A stretch of 64,000 nt of DNA from Punica granatum (Eukaryota > Streptophyta > Magnoliopsida > Myrtales > Lythraceae), in assembly GCF_007655135.1 (NCBI RefSeq), contig NC_045134.1, positions 27,366,568 through 27,430,567 of the forward strand, written 5' to 3'. The translations under genes and the position numbers were made by a program. This document shows, in pieces, positions 21,514 through 32,284 of this stretch (position 1 is its first letter; each line of letters opens with the position of its first letter). Below the pieces are notes generated by a model, which did not search any database, was not told where the DNA came from, and saw only the letters and a program-made list of their open reading frames with translations.

Positions 21514-23352
21514 TGTTGATCTGTTCTCTCAATATTGGGAACTTCTGTGTTTTTCAGATTATGCTGAATGGGCTTATCGTATTAGAACTTCGGTTATGTT
21601 TACAAAGTTTCCTAGTAACCAATGAACTAGAAAACAATAACATGGAGGAAGAGTATTCATTTTCTTTTTGGCCAAAGAAACATTTTTCTTAACCTACAAT
21701 AAGTTTTGTCTTTGATTCTTGTTACCGGGGCTTCTAGTTAATGTCTTTTATTTTCTCTACTATATCTGCAAACATTTTTGGATATTTGTGGTGAAAATCG
21801 AATTAATTTTTACTTGAAATATAAATATTTTTTGTTTATTTCTCCCTGAATTAGATTAGAAAAGATCGATGTGATCAATGTGTATATGTCTGTATATGCA
21901 AGATTTATGATTTTCTTTCTTTCTTTCTTTCTTTTTTTTTTAAGAGTGAAAACGATCGGACAGTATATTACATATAAAAACGATCTACAATAGTTGAATG
22001 CGAAACCATTACCATACATAATGCATACATAACTGAGTATATTATTCTAGCTAGATTCAAACTGCACTGCCATACAAGGTCAATTGAGGAGACTGCTGGC
22101 CTCAAGGGGACCGTCTTTCATTGCGCTTATCGAACAGTATACCCCATGTGAAAGAAATCCAATTAACATGTACAACTTGTTGTTATAGGAAACTTATGGG
22201 ATGGGATCCTGCGCCTCTAGGAGCCTCCTACACGGAGGTGGAAATTCTCTATGAATTAATGGACTGGATTAAGGATTTTCCTTCCCGGTTTTCACTGGGT
22301 CCATGGTAAATTGTTATATGAAGGTAGCGGACTGGGATTATTGGCTTTAGGAAGACATGCAATTGTATAGTTCTTATTTGATGTGGCTTCCGCATATATT
22401 TTCCTTTGTAGTAAGGTGGGTCAACCAATATATCCGACTCTTATAATTTCTGCTTGGGTATTTTTTCTTATATCCGCTTTTACAATGAATTGATATATTT
22501 ATTTGGATATAGTAATTATCGAAAAAGAAAAAGAAAAAGAATATATATATATATATATATAACTTGTATATTCCTGAATAATATATAAATAAATAAGTCG
22601 ACATTCTAGAAACCCTTAATTTGGTTTTGGAATTTCGATGCTAGCAATGAAGCCAAATTCTTTTTGGACTTAAACTACCAACGGATTTCATATATATATA
22701 TATATCCATTCATTTGGCTCTTATATTTATCATCGTGGATTTGGGCCATCTGTCAGTCCTTGGATTTCATTTTGAATTCGGCAATTAATATTTAACAATC
22801 TTATCTATGAATTCCTAGCAAGAACGGAGCCAAAAATTATGTTAAGTGGGGCAATATATAAATAACACATCCCGTGGTCAGAATCAAGTCAACGTCCAAA
22901 CATTATTAGTCATAGCTAATAGACCGAAAATACACGTGATCTTACCAGAAAAAGAAGATATTATTATTATTATATTACAAGCATACCCTCTACATATATT
23001 TAAGTTTTAAATTGCCAATAAATTTTTAAAAGAGATATTATTATATCCTATAAAAGGATAATACAACTTGTCCTTAAAATTTCTAAAATTCAATATACAC
23101 ATAGCAATTCTTTCCTTCTCAATTAATGAAAATAATTTTTAAAAAATTATCTTCATTAGGACTTTTAAGAAATTATTGGGGCCAAGACGGGGGGATTTTA
23201 TACTTTTTAGGGGGCATAATTTTAAATTTTGATAATTTTGTAGATGTGATTAATTGAAGCTGGATGTATCAGGGGGCAACTAGTGCTACACATTAATCCT
23301 CTATATGCCCTGCATTAATTTGGATAATATTTGTCCGCAATACAAGAGTTTC

Positions 23353-23391
<39 letters not shown>

Positions 23392-24640
23392 TTATTTATG
23401 TATGGTACGTAACATCGGTAGGGCAAATACGGCGGCCGGATGGATTTGCCAAGAATTACTTCGTCTTTTGACAGTTCCCCCGTTTAAGTAGTAATAACTC
23501 CCCGGAAGTGATCGTTACCAAAAAAATAATCCGATAGTGAAAGGCCGAAGAAAGCGGCATGGGGGGTACGTGCCCATGTATAGCTGCTTTTTTCTTCTCT
23601 CTTTTTATTTATTATTATTTTTATACACATGTGCAGTTGAACAGTTTAGCCATATGTCTGGTTTCTCCTTGTTCTCATTCAACGAACCTGGTCAATTTTT
23701 TTTTTTTACCAAAAGAAAGAACCTGGTCAAATTTTTATGTTCCTATCAAATCATATCCGAAAGTCTAATGAGTTTCAAATAATTCAATGATGGAAATATG
23801 ACAAGAATAGTTCGAATTACAACTGTGAATTGCGCAGTAAATAACATAGAGATTTTCAGAAATGATCGAAGAAAAGTTTTCTATATTCTGACTTGTTCCT
23901 CTATAGTGGTGGAGAATTACTCCCATACACTCACAAAACGAGATTATATATATAAATATATGTGTATATTGTATTTAAAGACCTAAAATTCACAAACTAC
24001 GAAGCATCTATTATACTTCTAATGAATCTTTCATCTTCCAACATTCAGGTTCGAGGTGGAACGGCAAACTAAAGAGCATATCTCTCTCAATCGTGGTTAT
24101 TATTATTATTTTTTGTTATAAGGTAAATTTACGAGTCTTGTATAATAAGAAAATGAAAAACTATACATATATATATTTATATATATGTTTGTATAACATT
24201 GGTTTCTTATTTAAGCCCTCTTTTGCTCGCCCTGATCAAGAAAATTGCAGGTACAACTGATTACTAGATGGCAAAAATTAAGAACTGCGTACGATTTTAT
24301 ATTTATGTATTGCAAAAAATTGGGATAAATTACTAATTGGCATAATAATTTTGTTCCATATTAATTGAAGAGATCGATCAAGGAGAAGAAATAATAATTG
24401 AATAGCCGGTAAGAGACACGGTCATCATTGATGAAAAATAAAAACAAAAAAGAAATTAAACGGATGAAAATTAGCTACGGCCGTACAGTAAACTAGCTAA
24501 TACAAGAGAGAAGAGATCAGAGAAGAGTACATTATTACTTATATATGGGAAAGAATACGTACTAATTAATATGTAAACAAATACATGCATGCACACATCG
24601 ATCCTGATATCGATATGTGTATGCTATATGGAGAAGCTAG
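21514..24640. other. Gene-poor AT-rich intergenic region
   Basis: About 3.1 kb without a supported gene. It contains microsatellites: (AT)n near 22539-22562 and 22690-22706, (TTA)n at about 23352-23391 and many poly-T or TATA runs. Short frames here are not protein-like. Confidence 0.6.
23352..23391 (+). repeat. (TTA/ATT)n microsatellite
   Basis: Around 13 uninterrupted TTA/ATT units, a likely polymorphic marker. Confidence 0.9.
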
Positions 24641-24696
24641 CTAGCTATAGCTAGTAAAGCTAGACAACTTAATATTGACATAGCTAGATGTCGATT

Positions 24697-24915
24697 TTAT
24701 AAGGCCGGAGGAGAAGTGGTAGTACACGCGATGCAAGCAAGGAAGAGGATGGCCGACGAGGCTCCGTCGTCTTCGAGGTTCGAAGAGCTTCTCTTGAACT
24801 TTGGGGTCTTCCCCTTGTTGCACTGCGTGACCATCTGCAGCTTATTCTGCTGCTGCTGCTGATGATGATGAAGCTTCTCTCTCTTCTTCATGGCCTCTTC
24901 CACTCTCGACACCAT
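24697..24915 (-). CDS. Small conserved-looking protein, 72 aa
   Basis: The frame encodes 72 residues: a charged N-terminal helix (MVSRVEEAMKKREKL), a His/Gln run (HHHQQQQQNK), a basic middle (NKGKTPKFKRSSSNLEDDG) and a short hydrophobic tail (SSAILFLACIAC followed by TTTSPPAL). The tail with its two cysteines could attach to a membrane or be lipidated. A TATA box lies 180 bases upstream on the same strand and the leader is CT/GA-rich, so a real gene is likely. The SNLEDDG-SSAI-LACIAC pattern resembles a group of unnamed short plant proteins. I know no function. Confidence 0.6.
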   Translation of the reverse strand: MVSRVEEAMKKREKLHHHQQQQQNKLQMVTQCNKGKTPKFKRSSSNLEDDGASSAILFLACIACTTTSPPAL

Positions 24916-25097
24916 TTTCTTTCTATATATATTAATTAATTATTAACACACTTTGAAGGAGAGGATGAGATAATTATAATTATATATGCTTGTGAGAAAG
25001 AAAGAGGTCGAAGGGAGAGAGGATTCTGAGAGGAGTGGTCAGAAGCTATATATGAGTTATTTTGTGTGCATGGTATATCTAGCAAACGGAAGCACTC

Positions 25098-25110
25098 GCC
25101 TTTTTATAAG
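25098..25110 (-). promoter_or_regulatory. TATA box of the 72-aa protein gene
   Basis: On the minus strand CTTATAAAAAGG (TATAAAAA) is followed by a purine/pyrimidine-biased leader of about 150 bases before the ATG at 24915. Confidence 0.55.
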
Positions 25111-27130
25111 CCGCACACAAAGAGGAGGGGCAAAAGCCGAAGGGAATAATATATCGCCAAACATACCCTTAACTTATATATATTCATTTTTTTGGTTCCC
25201 ATTACAGGTGAGGTCCATGAGTCTAGTATAATAAAATAAAAATCCAAATAACTAATAAATGACTACGATTTGTCCCATAACGAGTTTCAAACTTAGAACA
25301 TCTTGATTATTAGGTGATTACATGCCCACTATATTGTTTACTTATATAATAGTTTTATTTTAAATAAATTCTTGAAAATTTTTCTAGATTAGTTGGGTGA
25401 ATATATATATATATATATATATATATTAGGTTGTTGTGTGTCTTTTTGTGGGACAACGTATTATGATCAATTTGGTTTGCAATTTGGAGAGATCTCCCGC
25501 ACTTCCCTCTCGCAATTCGAAACACAAATGAGCGAGAGAGATCGATCGGATAACAATTAGATAAATGAACACCTAAACCTAACTACATACTGGAAAGTGC
25601 ATGATTAGCGACCTCTATAAAATCGATCACTGGATAAAAGTACTCGATCGTACATCTCTCATAATCGTTCTGTGGCGCTATATATTTCACTTGACAAAAC
25701 TCTGGAATGTGATTAACTAAAATTATAACGAAAGAGAGAGGAAAAAGATTGGATAAAATAAGAAGTAAATTGATTACATATAATTAGCTAAAATGGAAGC
25801 GTTAAATTTGAGCAATGTACGCAGGTACCTATGTATAAATTCATCTGTGTGTATGTATGTATGTATGTATTACTGGTTGGGGGTGCCCCGGCCCAAGGGG
25901 ACGGGAGGGAGAGTGGGGGTTGAGCAATATGGAAGAAGACAAAGACATGGACACATGTTCACATGGCTCTTGCACATGATATCGATCCAAAAAACCCCTC
26001 CTGTCCTCCCTCCCTCTCAACACAGTGATGATGATATCTGATGACCAAATTAAACTCATCGTTTTATATGAATATATATATATATATATATGCATAATAA
26101 TCCATATATATAAAATCTTATGTACCTATATATACATATACTGCAGACAAGCTCGTCTTTTAACATACAAAACCAATCATCATAATCATTTTTTTTTTGG
26201 GTAAGATCATCATAATCATTAATGTGCTGTGCAGTCGATATTCTTGCATGTATTTATATATGCTGCAAGCTAGCTGGCTAGCGAGACATTCATCACAAAT
26301 TTTCTTTTATTTGGGGCAACATTGAGGCTCACATATATACATATATATATTTATTATATACAGGGCGTGTATAAATGCAGCCGAAGAATTGATTATAATT
26401 AGTTGATTAAGGACAGGACTATATATTACTTAAATTATGAGAAATTTTGTGTTCCATGATTAATTAATTAATGTGGAAATGGTTGGCCTTTTAAATTTTA
26501 ATTAGTCCAGAAAGAATCCAAGGCGCCGTATTGCCAGATAACTTCCTGCAGGCTTTGATCCGAGAGGATCTCTTTCAACCTTTTTTCTAGTCAACTTAAT
26601 CATTAATAAAACGGCCAAACAACAACTCCTTGGGTTTTAATTAGTCAACATACAAGAAAGCAACATTGAGTACTATATATATATATCGCCAAATATTTGG
26701 ATCGAGGTGAAAAACGTATAGCCAGCCAGATGTACTTCCTTAATTCACACATATGTAACGTGCATACCTGATCGGGGTACTAATTGATCGTGAATATATA
26801 CCTGATCAGATTCAAAACTTGTGCAACGGAGCAACAATATATCTAGAATATTACCCGGGTTAAGTTGATCTGAGACATTAATATTAACGTACACAACTCT
26901 AGGTTTAATATTAATGTTATGGAATCATTGCTTTTAATACTGTCTGGAATTTGAGGAACGAATGTCTATTTGCAGGGGTTAAAGCTGGCATTGCTCTTGT
27001 GCTGCAATGAATTTGAGAATTATACAATGAGCACTCAAGAGGAAAGGTCCTTCGCAGTCCCCTTAGCCTCGAATGCTCCATAGGCTGTCACCTAGCCCTT
27101 AGCACTAGCACTAGCACAACCAACCGTGAT
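25111..27130. other. AT-rich intergenic region
   Basis: About 2 kb with microsatellites, for example (AT)n at 25401-25426, a TATG run at 25850-25868 and (AT)n at 26073-26092. It also holds a short duplicated word, ATCATCATAATCATT, at about 26175 and 26206. No gene recognised. Confidence 0.55.
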
Positions 27131-27690
27131 GCTCCACCAGATTTCACAAGCAACTCCCTCGCTGATTCCATCATGCATGCAAATCGGGATGCTCTCCAAA
27201 TTCCCGACCATACTGGCCAAGGCCCTATGAATGTTACACCCTCTATTTTACAGCCCCCACTACTTGGATGGTGGAAGATACCCACTGATGCAAGTTGGAG
27301 AGACTCTAATGCAGCTGTCGCTGAGGTGGCCCAATCCTATAATGGTGAAATTCTTCGATCATGGTACTCCCCAGTCTTGGCAGCAACCCCACTCCAAGCA
27401 TAAGCACAAGCGATCTTTCTTGCTACCTCATTGGCCCTCAACTCTGACTGCTCGAAAATTTGGCTAGTTAGTGATGTTTTAGTAGTAGTTAATGATTTGC
27501 CTAGCCCGGGGAACTTCCCTTGGAAAATTAGGAATATCATCCTAGACATTTTGAAACTTCTCTCTTATTTCTCGGATTGACAATATACTTGGATCTCCCG
27601 CATTTTGAACCATCAAGCCCATGATCTATGCCGATTTGACAATAGATCAGATTTTGTTTCCCTCTATGTATTGAGGGCTATCTTCTGTAG
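27130..27690 (+). pseudogene. RNase H-like (RVT_3) domain relic of a retroelement
   Basis: Plus-strand translation gives WWKIPTDASW, then LAATPLQA followed by a stop where family members have EA, then IFLATSLALNSDCSKIWLVS, then ILNHQAHDLCRF. These match the plant RNase H-like domain found in non-LTR retrotransposons (acidic D of TDAS, later E and D, final AHDLCR). At least two stop codons (27401 and after LSYFSD) break the frame. It is a dead fragment without flanking reverse transcriptase. Confidence 0.7.
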
Positions 27691-29360
27691 CATTATGATG
27701 GTTCCTAGCAAAATAATAATAATAATAATCTAGATTAATCCGTAAGTTTTTAAACCTTAATTTTTCATTCGATCGACACAGGAGCATTAAGTGCTGCAGG
27801 GGCAAGTATGGAGTTGTCTTGCGGGGAGAACGGAGGATGTTGGGTTAGATTCCAAAAGAAGAGACAAAGCAAAACATGGCAACATGCATGAATGGGATGG
27901 GCGATGGGGGAAGGTACTTGTATGTATAGGAAGGAGCCTTTTATATAAGTTCCAAACGTTAGCTGATAAGGGTGGAGCCATTCCACCTTACTAAATGGGA
28001 TGTTGGCTACTCTGAAAACATGTCATTTTCCATTATTTGGGTGGTCCTCTAAGAATATGATGTCCACAGGATTATTAGGACTCATATATACATATATGTA
28101 TAATGACTTCCCTTGACTCCGGACTCCCCCTCCTACATATGATTATTACCCGATAATAATTTTTCTTTTTTCTTATTGTCTTTCTTTTGTTCGGTGAGAC
28201 CGAGACGTGTCATCAATTGTTTGAATGTTATTTGGTCTTGGTCATGGGATATTTACCAGTAAATTTTGAACCCTACCTACTCCATAAATGAATTTTTCCC
28301 ACATAAATTATAGCTTGCTAATTTCGAACCAAGTCTCGTAGTTTATCTTTACATGTATTTTTAGTTACATCCCTTTTTCTTGAGTTGTTCATTTTAGGAA
28401 AAAGACATTTGGTTTTATAAGATAGTGATACCTATAGGATGAAGAAAATAATCATTATCTTCTCACCAATAAGGCTTGGTTTAAGTAATTCAACCGTTAT
28501 TTTTCTTAACCAAAATCTAGGAATATGACTCGTTGGACTTTAAAATACCAAGATAAACACTGGAAAAAATATCCTCTCTCTCAAATAAATAATTCATATG
28601 ATGAATATCACAATTGTCTAGGACAATTAATCGGAGTTGCTTTCAGATAATCATATGATCACAACCGTCTACGATATTGACTTGAATTATCCTGCGATTA
28701 TCATATCATTACAACTGCCCGTGGCATTGATCAAAGTTGTTTTATTGATAAATGGCCTTTCCAAAAGTTATACATGCAAAAGGGAATTCGGAAACACAAT
28801 ACCCCATGGAATACCCACGTAACGTATGCACTACTAGCTCATTTCTCCTTTCGATCAATGGCTTAAGCCTCGTATGGTTGTTGGCATGGGATCTTCTTGT
28901 TGTAACTCTTATTATAGTATGCAATGCAATATATTTATGAGGTTTCCTTTTCCCTTTTTTTTTGGGTAAATTCGTCTTCTACAAATATGTCTGGTTTGTA
29001 AACCCAATGGATTATCTATGGGCCGAAGTGGACTGATACGTAGAGAGGCTACAGCCCATTAGGCCCAGTGTCTACCTTGGCCCTATGATGAAATCCACAA
29101 TCCAAACATTTGATCGGACCCAAATGTTTTTTTCCGTTTGAAGTTTCGATTCCATGAGCCCAAAGTTCTCATCCCGATTCGATTCGTTTGGATGCGAAAA
29201 CCCGCATTTTGAATTTTCAAGGGTCCTTTCCATTTGACCGACCTAAAAGTATGATTGTATGACTCAACAATATATCAATTATCTCAAATAAGAAAAATAG
29301 TGGGGTGCTCAATAAAAAAATTAAAATTCAACATGGCAACCAGATTCTTAAAAATTAAAC
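27691..29360. other. Intergenic region with one candidate TATA-driven short frame
   Basis: The 1.7 kb holds an (ATA)n run near 27712-27731, a minus-strand TATA box at about 27936-27949 with a 32-codon frame downstream (listed separately), and otherwise no gene. Sequence around 28,640-28,760 repeats TCATATGATCACAACnG-type words. Confidence 0.5.
27787..27885 (-). CDS. Candidate 32-aa short frame downstream of a TATA box
   Basis: A minus-strand CTTATATAAAAGGC (27936-27949) is a good TATA box. About 50 bases further on an ATG opens a frame of 32 residues (MLPCFALSLLLESNPTSSV onward, two C-terminal cysteines). The start of the peptide is hydrophobic enough for a weak signal peptide. The frame is too short to be trusted alone; the transcript may be noncoding. 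Confidence 0.2.
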   Translation of the reverse strand: MLPCFALSLLLESNPTSSVLPARQLHTCPCST

Positions 29361-29610
29361 TGTTTGGATTCCCAAATAATTGATTTTAACTTTAACTTTA
29401 ACTTTAACTCAACACACTACACAACAAAAACACATATTTCCCAATTCAAAATTTTTAACTTTAACTTTAACTCAATACACTACACAACAAAAACACACGT
29501 TTCCGAAGTCAAATTTATAATCACATCTCATTTGTCCTTTTCCACAATCAAAATCAAAATCAAAATCAAAATCAAAGTTAGTTTAACTCTGAATCCAAAC
29601 GCACCATTAT
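29361..29610 (-). mobile_element. Family A MITE, copy 2
   Basis: Ends GTTTGGATTC and, inverted, GGTGCGTTTGGATTC. The inside has an internal duplication: TTAACTTTAACTTTAACTCA is followed by CACTACACAACAAAAACACA twice, about 75 bases apart. An (ATCAAA)n-like run lies near 29549-29576. No coding capacity. Confidence 0.6.
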
Positions 29611-29770
29611 ATACCATAAAAGAAAGGGAGCCTTTTGTATAATTGAAGACTTTCCATGGTAGGTGAAAGCTCATATGCCACCTACAAAATGATCCGCAGC
29701 CAAAAATTTGGATTTTGCCATTTCATGTCATGGGCATGGCATGCAATAAATCTCTTTTCCCTTTTTTTTT

Positions 29771-31317
29771 GGTTAATTGTCCAAAAAAGCACCAACTATG
29801 CACTTTATCCGGTATTTAGCAAGAACTTTTGGAAATTGATAAAAAAAATGCACAAACTATCGATTTTGTACTATGTTTAGCACGTCGTGACTTGGTCCGT
29901 TACTTCTAACGGTTGACATGACACTTAATGGCGCCATGTGTCACATAGAAACAAATCAAGTGGGGCCTGGTCGACCAATTAATTACCCCCTAATTGCTCT
30001 TTCTTTCTCTCTCACTCTGTCCTTCGCAACCTTCCCCCGCCATTGCCGTTACCACTTCCTCCGAGGAAGCCACCATCGGAGCCTTCCTTTCCTGCCCATT
30101 GCTCTTCATCTCATCTCATCTGCCTCCTCCTCCTTCCTTCACCGTCCTTGCTTTGCCTAGCTTCCTACAACCACCACTATTGCCCCTAATGAAGGTAGTT
30201 GGAGGAGATGATGGTGGCGATGAAAGAGGGAAGGAGGTAGATGGAGATGGTGGCGGTTGTGTTGTGGTGGTGATAGAGATGGAGATGATGGGGATGGCAA
30301 TGGCTGGGATGGAAAAGAAAAACGGAAGAAGAAATATAAAGCATGGTGCGTGAGGGGGAAAATGGGAAGATGATGTTGACAAAGGATGAAGGGGAAGGTG
30401 ATGGAAATGGTGTTGACTGTCATCCCGACCTATCACCCCTCGCAGAAAAGAGAGAAAGAAGACGCGGTTTAGGAAAGAGAGCTTGATCGGAGCAATTGAG
30501 TTTCCGTCAACCTCTACCACTAGAGCTGCAACCATTGCCATCACTTTCCATCTCCATCCGATATCCTCACACCATCATCATCTCCATCGCTATCTCCACC
30601 TTCACCATGGCCATCTCCTCCTTAATCATAGCCATCCACATTTTCATCATAACCATCCCTATTTGACTCCATCACACAACAACATACACATGCAACCGTC
30701 ACCACCTTCAACTCCTCTCTATTCTCCTCATCTTTCTTTCGCAACCCAAACATGACCTTCCTCTCTTCACGGTACCCTCCATGACCATCCTCATATTATT
30801 CTTCTTCAGCTTTCTCCCATAGCTGTTCCATTATCTCCCTCCACCTCTTTCCTTAATTACGTTCACTAACATCACAGCCTCTGCCATACACCACCTTATC
30901 CTTGTTGCCATTTTCTTGGCTCCGACACACACCACCAGCTAGTCAATTACCACTAAATCTGGATCTTGGTCATGAGAATTTCTGGGTCAGACTCTGCAAC
31001 AAGCAAAACATAGCTCCCTTGCCTGGCGGTCTCAGTTCTTTAAAGGGGTTATGATGGAAAAGAAGAAGAAGAAGAGAGGGGATTGATGGGATATCTCGGC
31101 CCCACTTGAAGTGTGAGCAGTTGTAAATTCAGTTGTCATTAGTCACGTAATCACCGTTAAACTTCACATCAGATTTTTCCATCAAAATTAACTAATCAAG
31201 TCACAGCGTGTTAAGCGTGAAACAAAATCAAGAGTTTGTGTATTTCTGATAATTCCAAAAGTTCGTGCTAAAAATTGGATAAAGTGCATATTTTGTGCTT
31301 TTTTGTGACGATTAACC
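29771..31317 (+). mobile_element. 1.5-kb Mutator-like non-autonomous element with ~130-bp TIRs
   Basis: The left end GGTTAATTGTCCAAAAAAGC and its following 130 bases match the reverse complement of the right end (GGGTTAATCGTCACAAAAAAG onward). Shared words include TGCACTTTATCC, TTTAGCA(A/C)GAACTTTTGG and GTGACTTG. CTTTTTTTTT flanks both sides (29761-29770 and 31318-31327), compatible with a 9-10 bp target duplication though low in complexity. The inside is GC-richer, with CT-rich and TGGTGG-type simple stretches (30000-30950) that produce His/Ser-rich spurious frames. No transposase is present. Such elements can carry host fragments, but none was recognised here. Confidence 0.8.
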
Positions 31318-31679
31318 CTTTTTTTTTATGTAATATTATCCTTCCCGAATTTTTATTAAAATTTTAAGAGAAAGAGGATAAAGTAAAAGCAAGAGTCATG
31401 TGAAAAATCTCTCCTTCGAGATCACGTTGTGGAGGAAAGTGACATTGGCTACTTTTTGCTGTTCAAGAGAAATGGTTGAATAAGTAAATGAGCAAAATAA
31501 TGAAAATAAAGAAATACGAAAATTTGAGCAAAAGAATGAAAAGTGAGAAAAATTTTGGGAACACTATCTACCATTACAGCATACTCATTCTCGAGGTTGA
31601 CTTGACGACTTTATTACCTCCCAAGGTCATATTTCACCATAACGGTCAAAATGGGTAAATGCAAAAATAATTCTCCAAA

Positions 31680-31830
31680 TTAGGTGTATTTAATTTTAAA
31701 ATTAAATCGAATTTTGATTTTAATTAGATTATAATGATTGTTTTTGTTGAATTATGAGAAAAAATATGAAAAAGTAATAAATAGTTGAGAGAATTTAATA
31801 TTTAAAATTAAATTGAGTATAATGAAAGTG
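31680..31830 (+). mobile_element. Family A MITE fragment
   Basis: Shares TTTTGATTTTAATT, TTATAATGATTG and GAATTATGAGAAAAAAT with copy 1, but the far end with its inverted repeat is missing or strongly diverged. Confidence 0.45.
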
Positions 31831-32284
31831 TGTGTCAATTACGTATGAATCTTATTTTTTTATTTTTTTATTATGTATTGAGTAGAATTAAAATTTTAAA
31901 ATTCGGTTACGAAATACGAGAATATTTTTCTGTCCACGACGAAAATTTTCAAATTCTTCTAATAATTTCGACTTCTCCGCCATTGCCATTCTCCTCCTCC
32001 TCCCGCTCCTCTGCTCTTGCTTCCTTCCTTCCCTCTCTTCAATGGCGTAAAGCGCTTCTCTCTCTCAGCTTGATCGGATTTGCATTCAACTCAGGAGTTC
32101 GATAAGCTCATGTTAGCGCTGACTTCTCTCCATTTGTAATCCGTCGGTTTACTTCTGCGTCAATTCTCATATTCAATGCAGACGCTAAGCTTACGCTTCA
32201 AAATCTAATCACTCTCTCTTTCTCTTCTCTTTCGCCGAGAGAGAGGAAAAGGAGGGGGAGAGAGAGAGAAACGCTACTCTGGAA
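31831..32284 (+). promoter_or_regulatory. Promoter/leader region of the Ser/Arg-rich gene
   Basis: The sequence becomes CT-rich from 31966 and GA-rich just before the start codon (32231-32275), as in a plant 5' leader. No clear TATA box is seen. Confidence 0.4.

Noticed and set aside
23300..23400. Regular short repeats considered as a CRISPR-like or telomeric array
   Set aside because: Plain ATT microsatellite without spacers, in a plant nuclear genome.
29994..30755. Several 80-140 codon frames rich in His, Ser, Pro or Gly/Asp
   Set aside because: Low-complexity interior of the Mutator-like element; overlapping frames on both strands are equally open, no domain.
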